A DNA stretch of 64,000 bases from Cyprinodon diabolis (Eukaryota > Chordata > Actinopteri > Cyprinodontiformes > Cyprinodontidae). Shown here in pieces: positions 1-16,158 of this stretch. How positions within the stretch are numbered: position 1 is the first letter of the stretch; each line of letters starts with the position of its first letter. The position numbers were made by a program, and so were the translations under genes. The notes beneath the pieces are model-generated. The model had not been told where the DNA came from. It searched no databases and saw nothing but the letters and a program-made list of their open reading frames with translations. The stretch spans positions 34,050,111 through 34,114,110 of the forward strand of contig CM060081.1 of NCBI GenBank assembly GCA_030533445.1, in the 5' to 3' direction.

Positions 1-2760
1 GTTTAAATACAGATATATCCAACTTCTTCAACTATAACAGAAGGGTTGAAGTTGTGTTGGAAGCTGGTTTTAGGGTCAGGTCACTAAACATTTTTAAATC
101 AAGATCTAGATTGGAACTTTTGTTCCAATTTAGGCCTACTGACCCGTCAAAACCAGTCTGCCTTTGCTGCTTTCTGGATGTGAGATCAGAGGCAATATTG
201 CTTTACTTTGGATCCATTTCTTTTTCTTTTTTTTTGTTGTAAACACAAAAAAGTAAAAAATGCAGTAAGAAACTACATCAACTCACAAATATTAAAAACA
301 AGAAAGATTAATTAAAATACTGAAAATTCAAATTCTTTTTTATGCTGCAATTTAATGATACCGGTAATATGCTTCCAGATTGAGATGTTAAAAACAGATA
401 CGCCAGATAAAAATAAGGAATGTTGATTTAAAAGTCTTAAATTATTGACATAGATAGTGGTTTGGTCCATTCAATCAACACTGGTGCAGCAGGAAAACAG
501 TTTACAGTTTTTTTAATCAACATTTAAAAGTTCGTATAATATCATGTTTTTCTCTTTTTTTATAATTTACCTTTATAAAATTGGTTTTTGAACATTGCTT
601 AAGTTTCTATTTCGTTTTTTTTAGTTAGTACTGAAATACGCAATCTTTTTTAGCTGTGCCCACTGTTTTTTTAAAATATTTTTAGAAGAAAGTCAATGTC
701 TTTAAACACACTACTTTGTTTTATTTAGAAATCGTCTTTATGCCCAAATTGGATATAATGAGGCCTAAACAAAAATATGGTTTACATAAATGTTAAATCT
801 GACATTTAAAGCATTAAAAGGTAAAAGTTCTTTTTTTGTCAGAATTGATATTAAATTCACATGAAACTGATTTTTAATTTCTTTTTATTCCTGGTAAGTT
901 TTATATACTATATTTTATAGTTAATGGTTTAATGTGTGTCCAAACAAATTGAATCTTAGATATATCTAATTTCTAAAGTTTTTTGAACAAGTTGTGATTT
1001 TCTGGCAAAGATGTTTAATGACGAACTCAGAAACATGAATACCCAGAAAGAAAGGCTGAATGACCATTGATAACTCTGTAGATATTTTATCAATAGGGGA
1101 AGAAAAAAAGCCCTTTCAGACACCTGAATTGTAGAGTGAAGAGTCTTGTTGTTACACAGAGTAGTGATTTTCAAGTCATGCATGTGAAAAAGACTTGATT
1201 ATACCTTATTTCTAATGAAAACGTCTCGATTCAGAGAGGACCTTAAACTTCAAATGACAAACACAAGCTCACGGGAAGATGATAACCCCGTTAAAACAGA
1301 ATCTCACACAACATTTTATCCTAAGAAAATTTTCTCTTTACTTTGTCTCCCAACCCTGAAATAAACGGCCTGCCTCTGTAATGGTACCTGGGTGCCTTAG
1401 TGCATCATTTAGATGATTTTAACAGACAACCAAATGGCAAGAAGGAGACTGTGTAAGAAACAGCTACTGAAGTGACAAAGGTTACCATTATTACAAAAAA
1501 TATTTTCAGAGAGCATCTGGTCTATTCTAAAGAAACAAACCAGAAATACTTCCAGTATTGGCGCACCTCTGTTTTAAGGGACAAAATTGCATTTCATCTT
1601 GAGAAAATGGTCTTTAATCTTTACATAAAAAATAATAAGTGACAGATTGAAGCCGCCCTCTTCCTTAGTTAATTATGACATTGTTGTCATTTTATTTGAC
1701 CAAACTCTATTACAATTATATATTCATTAACTCAATTTTGCATTTTTTAAAGCTGAAATTAGGAATATTCTTGCATTTTATCACAATCAGTTTTGTGTTA
1801 ACATATTTTTATTTCAGGATTATTTTACCTAAAGGGGGGTTGTGTACAGTCTGGTAAGTAAAACTTAAAATTGAATTGTAGTCCTATTAAATTTTTTCAC
1901 CAGGAAACTCTTTTACAATCCTAGAATTTAAATAAAGAATTTTTTTTTTTACATTCTTATTATACTGTACTTCAATGATTTTCTTATCTTTCATTGGTTT
2001 TGATATGTTTCTTCACTTAATAAGGTAAAGTTATCATTTAAAAACTGCTTTTTGTGTTTTAAGTTTGTTTTTTGCCTGATTTTATAATTTGTTTAATGAT
2101 CTGCAACAAAAAAGGAAAGCAGAACAAATTTGTTGGGGGGCAAATGCATTTTCATGGTGATGCTGTATATGAGTTACTGCTAAATGTTAACTTGGGGAAA
2201 ATTGCTCCCATAGAGGAGCTGCTGGAGACTGAATAGAAAAGTGCAGAGAAGACTCGACCACTGGCGAAGAAAATAGATGCTTCTAACGTGTTTGTAATAA
2301 AATATGACACTGGCAAGAAAGTATGCGCTGTATTGGGAATGACATAAATCACCTCTGAACAGATTCATAAATGCGTTCCGAGCTGTTAGAAAAAAATTAG
2401 AAAATGCTTGAAGTAGAATCCTGTTGTCTTCTGTTGTCGTGAACAACATAGTTGTCAGAGCATTATCAAATACTTATGAAACCAGGGAGGGGAGCATAAT
2501 GCTGGAGCTTGGTGTTTTGCTGCTCCGTAGAGTTTGACAAGATCAAACATAAATCATTAAACGAGGCCATATGCCGAGCAGAAGGCCAAAGGGGAACAGG
2601 TTATGATTTTACTGGTTTGGAACTAATGTTAATTTTAAGGAGATCAACTTATAAAGTACATTTTTCCTAAATTATTTCTTAATTATGTAAAAAAATATAT
2701 GTATAAAGGACATTAGCTAACATTTTAATTTAATTTGATCTACTTTATTAATAACTGTAT
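1..2760. other. Unrecognised non-coding DNA
   Basis: AT-rich DNA with many short A and T runs. The open frames here are short (at most about 90 codons), have no recognisable domain and overlap on both strands, as chance frames do. I see no repeat boundary, RNA gene or splice-flanked conserved exon. Confidence 0.6.
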
Positions 2761-2867
2761 TTTGAACTTTACTAATCTCACACTGGAGAAATTTACCTGT
2801 GCATATAACCCATCCCATTGGGGAGCAGTGGGCTGCCATTGTGTAGTGTGAGGTTAAGGGTCTTGCT

Positions 2868-2870
<3 letters not shown>
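2761..2870. repeat. Short interspersed repeat, family A, truncated copy
   Basis: This stretch matches the longer copy at 12,512-12,727: both read from a 'ctttatt/actaatctca' start through 'ggagaaatttacct', 'aacccatcccc' and 'ggggagcagtgggctgccat' to 'ggtcttgc'. Here the match is shorter inside and breaks off directly into a TA microsatellite at about 2,868. I remember this sequence type as a common teleost interspersed repeat but cannot name its family. No coding capacity is visible. Confidence 0.6.
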
Positions 2871-6568
<3,698 letters not shown>

Positions 6569-6660
6569 TGGGAAACTTTGGTAACATTGAAAATTTGCTG
6601 TTTACAGAGACACACCCTAACCTAATCTGACTGAGCTCAAACTTAAGTTAAATGAGCGAA
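6569..6660 (+). pseudogene. Decayed Tc1-like transposase fragment
   Basis: The sequence from 'ttgaaaatttgctgtttaca' through 'cctaatctgactgagctcaa' resembles the region just downstream of the catalytic glutamate in teleost Tc1-like transposases, where the protein reads roughly 'LKIAVHR...PSNLTELE'. Only about 90 bases can be followed and the frame is broken. No terminal repeats were found around it. The call rests on remembered family sequence; the similar fragment at 50,550-50,790 supports it. Confidence 0.45.
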
Positions 6661-7195
6661 ATAAAAATCTGTGTGGGTTGGTTGGTTGAATAAAATCCGG
6701 GGAGAGAATCCATTGGTTTTTGTGGGCCGAACAAGAACCCCATGAAAATCTACTATGGTTATAAAAAGTTTTGACAGACACTGCATCTTGTTTACTTGAC
6801 AGGATCAGAAAGGTGACAATATGACTTCTTTACCCTTTTTCCATGAGCAAAGTTTGTACAAAGCTCATTTTTGTAATTAATCTACAGGCCTTGAGTTTTC
6901 ATTTCTAATGAATAATAGCAACAATAGTATCTTACCTGAGGGAAACATAAAACAGGACTATATTTGAGTAATGAGACATTAAAATGTAATCCAAGCGACA
7001 TGTAATATCTAACTCATGGCGCAGATGGCGGTGAAGGCTTAGGGTCAGATCAGTGTGAGGACCCTGGCCTGCGCTGGTGTGTGGAGGACGGATTAGTTTT
7101 TATGATTTTTTAATATCACTAGCAGAGCTTGTAATGCATTAATGCATACAAGCATTGAATTTATTTGAAAAGTGAGGCATAATGAGAGGGAGAAG

Positions 7196-7197
<2 letters not shown>
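6661..7197. other. Unrecognised non-coding DNA
   Basis: AT-rich, no open frame of note and no recognisable repeat; it may include further decayed flank of the Tc1 fragment. Confidence 0.5.

Positions 7198-7226
<29 letters not shown>
7198..7226. repeat. (CA)n microsatellite
   Basis: About 14 perfect CA units. Confidence 0.97.
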
Positions 7227-7534
7227 TCATACAACCCAGCTAGATTGGTGACCCCTTTAGTAAGCTCCACTGATGCCCAGACAAACACACTATCCTAATA
7301 AATAAAAGATTCTGTGTGAATCCACTGGTGATAGAATCTCAGGGATTTGATGTTGTTGTGTTTTTAAGAAGATATGTAATAAACGAACCTTGTTTGCAAT
7401 CCTTTTTAGTCTAGGCAGGATTGCAGGACTAGCAGTGGATGCATTATTAAGATGAAAGCAGAACAATATTTTTCTTTTGTTGTTTTATTTTCAATATTTT
7501 CTTCACTGTAGACTGTTGCAACTGGCTAAGCCTT

Positions 7535-7537
<3 letters not shown>
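7227..7537. other. Unrecognised non-coding DNA
   Basis: Unique-looking AT-rich DNA between two microsatellites; nothing recognised. Confidence 0.5.
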
Positions 7538-8852
<1,315 letters not shown>

Positions 8853-8857
8853 AATAC
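8853..8857. repeat. Target-site duplication AATAC, left
   Basis: Identical to 11,985-11,989 and abuts the TG end of the proposed LTR. Confidence 0.5.
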
Positions 8858-9915
8858 TGTGACGGGGTTCTATTATGACTTGGTCAAACACATAAATGAC
8901 TGGCCAATGCCGGAGATAAGTTTAGTGATTTTTTTATTCAGTTATTTTTTCTTCTGGTGAACAAAGACAGTTGGTGCAAAAATATTTAAATGGACGTCCA
9001 AGGCAGGTTAAAATCAGAAAAAGCAGTACCTTCAAAAATCAGAATCCATCACCTTCAGTGTGACATCTCAGGAGTCCAGCCACAGACTGCCTCCCTGTGG
9101 AACAGAGGCCTGCTTTTAAAGCTATAGGCTCCACCCACAGAAAGCAAAAAAAAAATATAAAATAAAATAAAAACTAAACAATTACTTCTAACTCACTAAG
9201 TAAACAAAAATAACGTCTCTGTCCACGTACGTCTTCTCCGTCCGTCACCAACAAATTAAGGAGCCGAGCTATTTTTTCCTCCGCTCCAGTCCGGCCAGGT
9301 CAAGATCCGCAATTGCAATCGCACCAAACAGGAAAAAGAACATCGACAAATTCCGGTTCGTCAAATTAAAATATAGCAGCAACAGATCGGTGACTAGAAA
9401 TTATTATATATATAAAAAGAAAAACGAGCACCGTTTATTTAAATGATTGGATCCAAACTATTGGTTATTCACCAACCAGGAAGCAGATTTCTCATCTCGA
9501 TCAAAATATTTATTTTATACCGAGGGACTAAAAGTTTGATCAAATCCATTCAAAAGAAACTTCTTAATGCAGGAATGGATGAAGAGATGCTGAGTTTGGG
9601 AGTAAAGAACAAGTTCATTCAAAAAAAGCAGTTTTGAATTATCCTTATCCCCGTTACAAAAATCTACAAAAATATATATATATTTGGGCAGAAACTGAAC
9701 ATATGCTGGATGATGGTGGGATTTTTTTTAATATGTCATATTAAATTAAGCGCTCCCAGGGTTCATACAGGAATGAGTGACTCTAATTTAATGCTATTTT
9801 AATGCTATTAGAAATTATTTTAATGCCATCAACAAGAACCATGTACACAAGTTATTAGTGTACATGAAATATGAAGGAGCTGTAAGCACAGTTCCATGAC
9901 TCTTGTATGTATGTA

Positions 9916-9941
9916 AACACACACACACACACACACACACA
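9916..9941. repeat. (AC)n microsatellite
   Basis: Perfect AC run directly against the left TA of the Tc1-like insertion. Confidence 0.95.
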
Positions 9942-9943
9942 TA

Positions 9944-10141
9944 CAGTGGGGCAAAAAAGTATTTAGTCAGTCACCAATAGTGCAAGTTCTCCCACTCAAA
10001 AAGATAGGAGAGGCCGGTAATTTTCATCATAGATATACCTCAACTATGAGAGACAAAATGAGAAAAAAAAATCCAGAAAATCACATTGTCTGATTTTTAA
10101 AGAATTTATTTGCAAAATATGGTGGATAATAAGTATTTGGT
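9944..10141 (+). repeat. Left terminal inverted repeat of Tc1-like element
   Basis: Pairs along its whole length with 11,351-11,549; differences seen include 'tcagtcacc' versus 'tcagccacc' and 'gataggagag' versus 'gatgagagag'. Length (~198 bp) puts it in the long-TIR group of Tc1 elements. Confidence 0.92.
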
Positions 10142-10309
10142 AAGTTACAAACAAGCAAGATTTCTGGCTCTCACAGACCTGTAACTTCTTCTGTAAGAGG
10201 CTCCTCTGTCCTTCACTCGTTACCTTCATTAATGGCACCTGTTTGAACCCGTTATCAGTATAAAACACACCTGTCCACAACCTCAAACAGTCACACTCTA
10301 AACTCCACC

Positions 10310-11332
10310 ATGGCCAAAACTAGAGAGCTGTCAAAGGACACCTGAAACAAAATTTTAGGCCTGCACCAGGCTGGGAAGTCTGAATCTGCAATAGGTAAAG
10401 AGCTTGGTGTGAAGAAATCAACTGTGGGATCAATTATTAGAAAATGGAAAACATACAAGACCACTGATAATCTTCCTCGATCTGGGGCTCCACGCAAGAT
10501 CTCACCCCGTGGGGTCAAAATGATCACAAGAACGGTGAGTAAAAATCCCAGAACCACACGGGGGGACCTAGTGAATGACCTACAGAGAGCTGGGACCAAA
10601 GTAACAAAGGCTACCATCAGTAACACACTACGCTGCCAGAGACTCAAATCCTGCAGTGCCAGACGTGTCCCCCTGCTTAAGCCAGTACATATCAAGGCCC
10701 GTCTCAAGTTTGCTAGAGAGCATTTGGATGATCCAGACGATGACTGGGAGAATATCATATGGTCAGATGAAACCAAAATAGAACTTTTTGGTAAAAACTC
10801 TACTCTTCGTGTTTGGAGGAGAGAGAATGCTGAGTTGCATCCAAAGAACACCATACCTACAGTGAAGCATGGGGGTGGAAACATCATGCTTTGGGGCTGT
10901 TTTTCTGCTAAGGGACCAGGACGACTGATCCGTGTGAAGGAAAGAATGAATGGGGCCATGTATCGTCAAATTTTGAGTGAAAACCTCCTTCCATCAGCAA
11001 GGGCATTGAAGATGAAACGTGGCTGGGTCTTTCAGCATGACAATGATCCCAAACACACCGCCCGGGTAACGAAGAAGTGGCTTTGTAAGAAGCATTTCAA
11101 GGTCCTGGAGTGGCCTAGCCAGTCTCCAGATCTCAACCCCATAGAAAATCTTTGGAGGGAGTTGAAAGTCTGTGTTGCCCAGCGACAGCCCCAGAACATC
11201 ACTGCTCTAGAGGAGATCTGCATGGAGGAATGGGCCAAAATACCAGCAACAGTGTGTGAAAACCTTGTGAAGACTTACAGAAAACGCTTGATCTCTGTCA
11301 TTGCCAACAAATTGTATATAACAAAGTATTGA
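10310..11332 (+). pseudogene. Tc1-like transposase with one premature stop
   Basis: Cut-and-paste transposase that would bind the terminal repeats and catalyse excision and insertion at TA. The ancestral start is ATG at 10,310, in a Kozak-like 'ccaccatgg' context; codon 12 is TGA (10,343-10,345), then the frame stays open to TAG-free 11,332. The surviving open part from the next in-frame ATG (10,409) is 307 residues against about 340 for the family. Counting from 10,409, the second DNA-binding helix-turn-helix half lies at about 35-80, and the catalytic triad is D120 (in WSDET), D211 (in QHDND) and E246 (in NPIENLW), giving DD34E spacing. The glycine-rich KHGGG box is at 153-157. All catalytic residues are kept; the stop removes most of the first helix-turn-helix, so this copy should not be autonomous unless the stop is read through. 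Confidence 0.92.
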
Positions 11333-11350
11333 GATGAACTTTTGTTATTG

Positions 11351-11549
11351 ACCAAATACTTATTTTCCACCATATTTTGCAAATAAATTCTTTAAAAATC
11401 AGACAATGTGATTTTCTGGATTTTTTTTTTCTCATTTTGTCTCTCATAGTTGAGGTATATCTATGATGAAAATTACCAGCCTCTCTCATCTTTTTGAGTG
11501 GGAGAACTTGCACTATTGGTGGCTGACTAAATACTTTTTTGCCCCACTG
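11351..11549 (-). repeat. Right terminal inverted repeat of Tc1-like element
   Basis: Complement of the left repeat; carries one extra T in the central T run. It begins about 18 bases after the transposase stop codon. Confidence 0.92.
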
Positions 11550-11804
11550 TATATAAGTATATATATATTCTCTAGCTTTTTCTCCGCCTCGAGCTTCCTT
11601 TCCGAACATACAGCTTTATGATCAATTCCATGCAAATTAATAGCGATATAATATATCTGACGAAATTGTTTTTATAAGCATTTTTTATTAAAGAATTATA
11701 AATACTTCGATAAACATATTTAAATAATTTTAGTGCCAATTAAGGCCTTGATTAAAAAAAAATGAATGAATTGTAATTATTTTTAATGATCCGCGGAAAC
11801 CCTG

Positions 11805-11984
11805 GTTCATCTCGCGCATGCTCTCTACGATCTCCAAGAAACTCAGAGCGGAGCGGTCTGGAGCCACAGCGGAGGATGTAGGCTTTGCTTTGTGCAGGCG
11901 GTCTGGAGCGCAGCGGGGCGGAGCGCTGAAGGAGTATGTGGGATTTCGGGGTAAGTCCTGGCTGATAACGGCTCCTCCGTCACA
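11805..11984. other. GC-rich segment at the LTR end
   Basis: About 180 bases much richer in G and C than the surroundings, with 'gcggtctggagc' occurring twice (near 11,854 and 11,898). It lies between the hAT-like end and the proposed LTR terminus, so it is probably LTR sequence rather than a host CpG island. The open frame crossing it has no recognisable domain. Confidence 0.4.
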
Positions 11985-11989
11985 AATAC
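11985..11989. repeat. Target-site duplication AATAC, right
   Basis: Pairs with 8,853-8,857. In AT-rich DNA a 5-base match is weak evidence alone; it gains weight from the paired TG...CA termini. Confidence 0.5.
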
Positions 11990-12511
11990 AAATAAAAGTG
12001 TCCGTATCTTAATGCCTACCAGCCGATATCTATCAACCCTTGTACATAGGACACAGAGAAAGCAGGCTGATGAAGGTTTAAAATTAAGTGTTTTTCAGCA
12101 GCCATAAAAGCATGAATACAAAAATGTCTTCATAGAAGTACAACAGAAGTTCCGTCACAAAATTCAAGTTTAAAGAACAAATTTTGACTAATTGCAAACC
12201 AAGCATTGTCTTATGGATCATATTTGAAAGGTTTATTTAGGTTTTAAAGTGTTTTGACTGCCATAAATACATTTATCAATGAAAGTTACATTTCTTAGCA
12301 GTGTCTCTAAAAGTGCATTTGTCAGTGCATTAAATAGTTGGTGCTGCTTCAGCTCTGTGTGGAGAGTAGATAGTTATCAGGTAGACCGGACATGTCATCA
12401 AATTAAAAAAACAAAACTCTTACAGACAGCTAAGTAAACGAGAGATCCTGCATGCAACTGCTAGTGGATAGCTGGTTGGAAACTGTGACAGGGATCAATA
12501 TAAGTAATTAA
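11990..12511. other. Unrecognised non-coding DNA
   Basis: AT-rich, no feature recognised. Confidence 0.5.
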
Positions 12512-12727
12512 TTCAACTTTATTGATCTCATATTGGAGAAATTTACCTCTGCATTGAACCCATCCCCTTGGGGAGCAGTGGGCTGCCATTGTGGGGCGCC
12601 TGGGGAGCAATCAGGGGTTAATGGTCTTGCCCAGAGACCCAGAGTGGCAGTCTGTGGGAGTGGGTTTTGAACTCACAAGCTCAGGATTTAAGTTCTATGC
12701 CCTAATCACTAGGCCACCACACCCCCA
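12512..12727. repeat. Short interspersed repeat, family A, longer copy
   Basis: Runs from 'caactttattgatctca' to 'aggccaccacacccc'. The first ~100 bases match 2,761-2,867. The end motif 'ccctaatcactaggccacc' recalls the tail of a frequent teleost repeat that I cannot assign to a class; it has no open frame and no clear RNA polymerase III box. The extra sequence shows what the copy at 2,761 has lost. Confidence 0.6.
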
Positions 12728-15700
12728 ATATGAATGCTGGAGAAACTTTTAATAAAGGACAGAAAGCCAGATCTATACTCTCTGGTGGCCATTGCCCTGT
12801 TTTCAAGTTCTGAGATCAGGTCATCGTGCAAAATCTCTCAGAATGACGTCTGAGTCTCCGAAAAATAGCAGGATGCTGCTGGACTAAACTATCATGGTGA
12901 AATTGCCTCCACTAACTCCACTGAATGCTCTCATACCACAAATGAATCTGAATCATTGGCTGTTAATTCTCCCCTCTAATCTCACTTTGCTCTCATGGGT
13001 ATGCAACAGACTCATAATTATAGGGTTTTGGTCCATCATATGTGGATTTGTAAACATTAAATGTCTCTTTGTTGTGTGAATTAGCATTGTATCCACTGTT
13101 TATGCTGTAAAGCTAAGCGGACTTACCCAGGTTACATCGGTTCTAGTGCCCTTTTTATACATGGAAGTACAGTTTTACCCCCAAAAAAACCCTAAAAAAA
13201 TCAACAGTTCATATATAAGTACGTTTTGATGCACAAACCAATATGTCACATATTTTCTAAACACTGATAAAAGTGACCCTCTAACATGCAATCTGCTCTT
13301 TAGTCTGATAAATAAAACCTTCAGTCCATGGTTATGCTACTCAACATGCCAAGTAGTGATTAGTTGATCTCTACCAGCTGGCATTGTCTTTTGCATGTCA
13401 GATAGTGAGGGGAGAATCTATTCCCTCAAAGAGTTGCTTGAGTAGCGCTGGAGTCAGAAGTTAACCAAGGAAAAGCCTATAGAAGAGCAGCATTGCATTA
13501 TATGTAAAGACCAACAGCTTTTTTTTGCAGCTTAAATTAACCGCCCACATTGGTGTGGTATTCATTTTGTAGCTGGTGATCAGTTGTGAAAAAGCACCAC
13601 ATCCCAGGTTAACTGAAAGAATTAGTTCTCAGGTATTGCCTTGTTTATTATAATAATAATAATAATTTTTAAAAAATCTAAAATAATTGCTATTGATTAC
13701 AAACTATGCTCTGATACCAACTCAGTTGCCAATGAAAAGAGATCAGGTAAACATCCTAGTCTATCATGCGTGTCTATAATCTTTTTCTTCTGTTTTTATA
13801 CCAAGAAAGGTCGGGGGATTCGGTTTATAATTTTCTTACTGCACTTTGGAAACCCAACCATACTGCCTGGACAACCTTATGCAGATTAATTTGCTCATTT
13901 GAAGCGCTGGCGTTCAGCAACATGTTGCTCTGAATATGTGAAACAAATGCAACTGTTAAAAAAAGATGAAGCAGAAGGGGGAAATAATGTTATGCTATAC
14001 TTATATAGACACAGCAAGGTGTCAAAAGGATTTATAGATTTCTTTAGATCACATATGTGTTTATATCATATATGAGTTTCTGTCTTTGATTTACTTTTTT
14101 TTTTTTGCTAGGTGCTCTACCTGCTTTTTTTATTGTAAGTTAACAGAACCAAGGTTCATTTTAAAGGTTAACTGAGACCCATGCTTCCAGGTGGACTAAC
14201 CTGTTTGCTCTAAATTGAGAGATAAGTTGAGTTTTGACACCTGCACAAAACAGACAATCTGATTTGTTGAATTAACAGTGCTGGTATTAAAACAGTGTTA
14301 GTTTCCCAAGTCCCCCTTTGCTTTGTTGTATGATTATATAAACAAGTTTTCTCCATGTGCTGCTGGTTGAACTGAAGGAGAGGTGTGGCTTCTTGACTGT
14401 GAACAGGTCTTGGTCTTTAAAACGTTTTTAGCTGGCTAAAGGCTTACATTCACTTCTAAAGAGTCAATAGTCGATATTCCGCATGGAGGAAGCTGGAGCT
14501 CACCTGTGTCCCAAGCAAAAAGCTATTGAATATGGTGCTTGTCTCAAAAAGGAATGGGAAAAAGTTTTATTATATTGTAAGCAACAACCATAATAGTGAT
14601 AACAAATATTATTGAACAGTCAGTTACAGCTTTATTTGGCAACAGAGTGCATTGCTTTGACTTGCTCAGCCTTCCTCTCTTTGGATTTAAATGTATGTAT
14701 ATATGTAGGCCATATTCGTTTGTACGTATGTCCATATGGATGGACATGTACATAAACAGATATGTGTGTGAGTGCATATTTCTGTGTGCACTATCATGAG
14801 ACTTATTTAAAGTCATTTTCATAACAACTTTCCTCCCTTAAATTACTGGAACTTCATATGACTTATCCTTATTGTTAAAAGGTAATTATCCATCTATTTA
14901 GTAACTCCATGCTGCTCAATTTTACACTACTTCACCAGCATCACTGATTAATCACTGGTGATGATTGGTCACTGTTTTTAAGGGGCTTTTCAAAGGGACT
15001 TGTAAAAGCTAGAGACTAAATATACACCCATGATTTCATTTCTGATGACTGCTCAGGACTGATGAGAATTACATTAAGAAGTGTGAATACATCTTGAATT
15101 AGCCGATATCTTTATAATGCTTCATTTAACACTGGAAAACCAGGTGAATTTACATTTCCCTGACAAAAACAGCATATTAAAGAGAACAAAAAGCCTTTTG
15201 AATGTCAGTGTCCCAAAGCCTCAGTTCACTCTGCTCAGCAGATGTCACCCTCCCCTCAGCAAAGTCTCAGAGCAGAGTCCTACCTGCAAGCAGCAACATG
15301 GCCAGTCAGTGACAGTGACATAAAGTGGCACCTACACCACCAGTCAGACAGAGAATGGGATTAGAGGTGATAGATGGGGAGAGAAATGGAAAAAAACATC
15401 ACATATGCCAATGCAGTGAGAGGACCTCTTTACACAGGGCCCCTATATGTTCATCTAAGAAGAGTGTGAACAATGTAATGCAGCTTATACAAGAAGAGGG
15501 ACATTTTAACAGCTGGATCATTCTGTGAACACCTCAGACACTGCTGGTAAAAGTGTTATTTCTCTCCTTCTAAATCTGAAGATTGTAGATGTTTGGACAT
15601 TGCAGACAAATATGTGCACAGACAAGGAGGGCATCTTTATATCTTGGTATACCCCTGATGCAGTTGATTTCCCACAACAAAATGTAATCCTCCGCATTAA

Positions 15701-16112
15701 CATTACAGGAAAAAAACTTAATGCACAAAGCACCAATTCAAGAGAAAACACAAATCTTAATCAGGATATTAAAGGTTCACTTAGTGACCTGCATGGCTAA
15801 GAGGAATAACTATTACTGTAACCATACACCTCTTTTGAATAGGAGCCAGCTATAACCCTTACTAGAGCCAGAGATCACATCTGAGATAATTGAACTAAAT
15901 TTTAAACACCTCTACAGCACATGCATGGCCAGCTAGATCTCTAACTAGCCAATTACAAAAGAGCTACAATTTATGGCCATATCCACCCACAAGGAGGCGA
16001 AGACGTAAAGATCTAACCGGACAAAGCCAGAGGAGTTGTAAGAGGTTTTATAAAACTCATGCTCATGAGGGGCGTGGTAACTCTACCAAGTTAAGTAAAG
16101 AAGATAAAATAG
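12728..16112. other. Unrecognised non-coding DNA
   Basis: AT-rich, with no recognisable exon, RNA gene or transposon end. Three short open frames follow each other at 15,117-15,323, 15,325-15,528 and 15,525-15,800 (plus); none shows a domain, start context or codon bias that I can support. Confidence 0.5.
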
Positions 16113-16158
16113 GACAGTCATGACCTTGAACCTTGCAAGGTTCAAGGTCATGATTGTC
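16113..16158. repeat. Perfect 36-bp palindrome within a 46-bp inverted repeat
   Basis: Bases 16,118-16,153 form an exact palindrome centred between 16,135 and 16,136 (left half tcatgaccttgaaccttg). Four further base pairs (gaca/tgtc) follow after one mismatch, giving 23-base arms with no loop. It contains the half-site-like 'tgacctt' / 'aaggtca' in inverted orientation. It abuts a SINE and may be a target duplication or part of it turned into an inverted repeat. Confidence 0.95.

Larger units (their letters stand above)
9944..11549 (+). mobile_element. Tc1-like DNA transposon, nearly intact, 1.6 kb
   Basis: The element is bounded by CAGTGGGGCAAAAAAG and its exact complement, and is flanked by TA at 9,942-9,943 and 11,550-11,551, the target dinucleotide of Tc1/mariner transposons. 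Long inverted repeats of about 198 bp enclose one transposase reading frame. The two repeats differ at only a few positions and the transposase has a single visible nonsense codon, so the insertion is recent by the standards of this window. It sits inside a hAT-like MITE. The same family, as far as I remember, is spread through many teleosts and lampreys. Confidence 0.93.
9757..11804. mobile_element. hAT-like MITE split by a Tc1 insertion
   Basis: Left end reads CAGGGTTCATAC (9,757) and the right end is the complement of CAGGGTTTCCGCGG (ending 11,804). CAGGGTTTC is a typical hAT-superfamily terminus, and the interior ('taatttaatgct', 'ttttagtgcc', 'aaggccttga') resembles a widespread teleost MITE that I remember. 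Without the Tc1 it would be about 440 bp. The expected 8-bp target duplication is not preserved, so the boundaries are tentative. Confidence 0.4.
8858..11984 (-). mobile_element. Probable solo LTR, interrupted by nested DNA transposons
   Basis: The interval starts TGTGACGG (8,858) and ends CCGTCACA (11,977-11,984), the TG...CA inverted ends of a long terminal repeat. It is flanked on both sides by AATAC (8,853-8,857 and 11,985-11,989), a 5-bp duplication of the size made by LTR retrotransposon integrases. Read on the minus strand, the end at 8,858 is AACCCCGTCACA, which fits teleost Gypsy-type LTR ends that I remember. Removing the nested hAT-like and Tc1 elements leaves about 1.1 kb, a plausible LTR length; I see no gag or pol, hence solo LTR. 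An alternative inner boundary exists: 'ccccgttaca' at 9,649-9,658 also mirrors the start, but has no matching duplication. Confidence 0.5.

Noticed and set aside
9649..9658. ccccgttaca as the right end of an 800-bp LTR starting at 8,858
   Set aside because: The ends mirror each other but no target duplication follows, whereas the outer end at 11,984 has both the inverted end and AATAC. Kept as an alternative, not as a separate feature.
10291..10959. 222-codon minus frame
   Set aside because: Antisense shadow of the Tc1-like transposase.
11805..12012. CpG island with a small gene (64-codon plus frame)
   Set aside because: The GC-rich part ends at the proposed LTR terminus and the frame has no recognisable domain; LTR sequence explains it better.
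15117..15800. Three consecutive short plus frames that could be one damaged gene
   Set aside because: A faint 'LKIVDVW' resemblance to LINE endonucleases could not be extended to any second motif; frames differ and no splice or repeat structure supports a gene.
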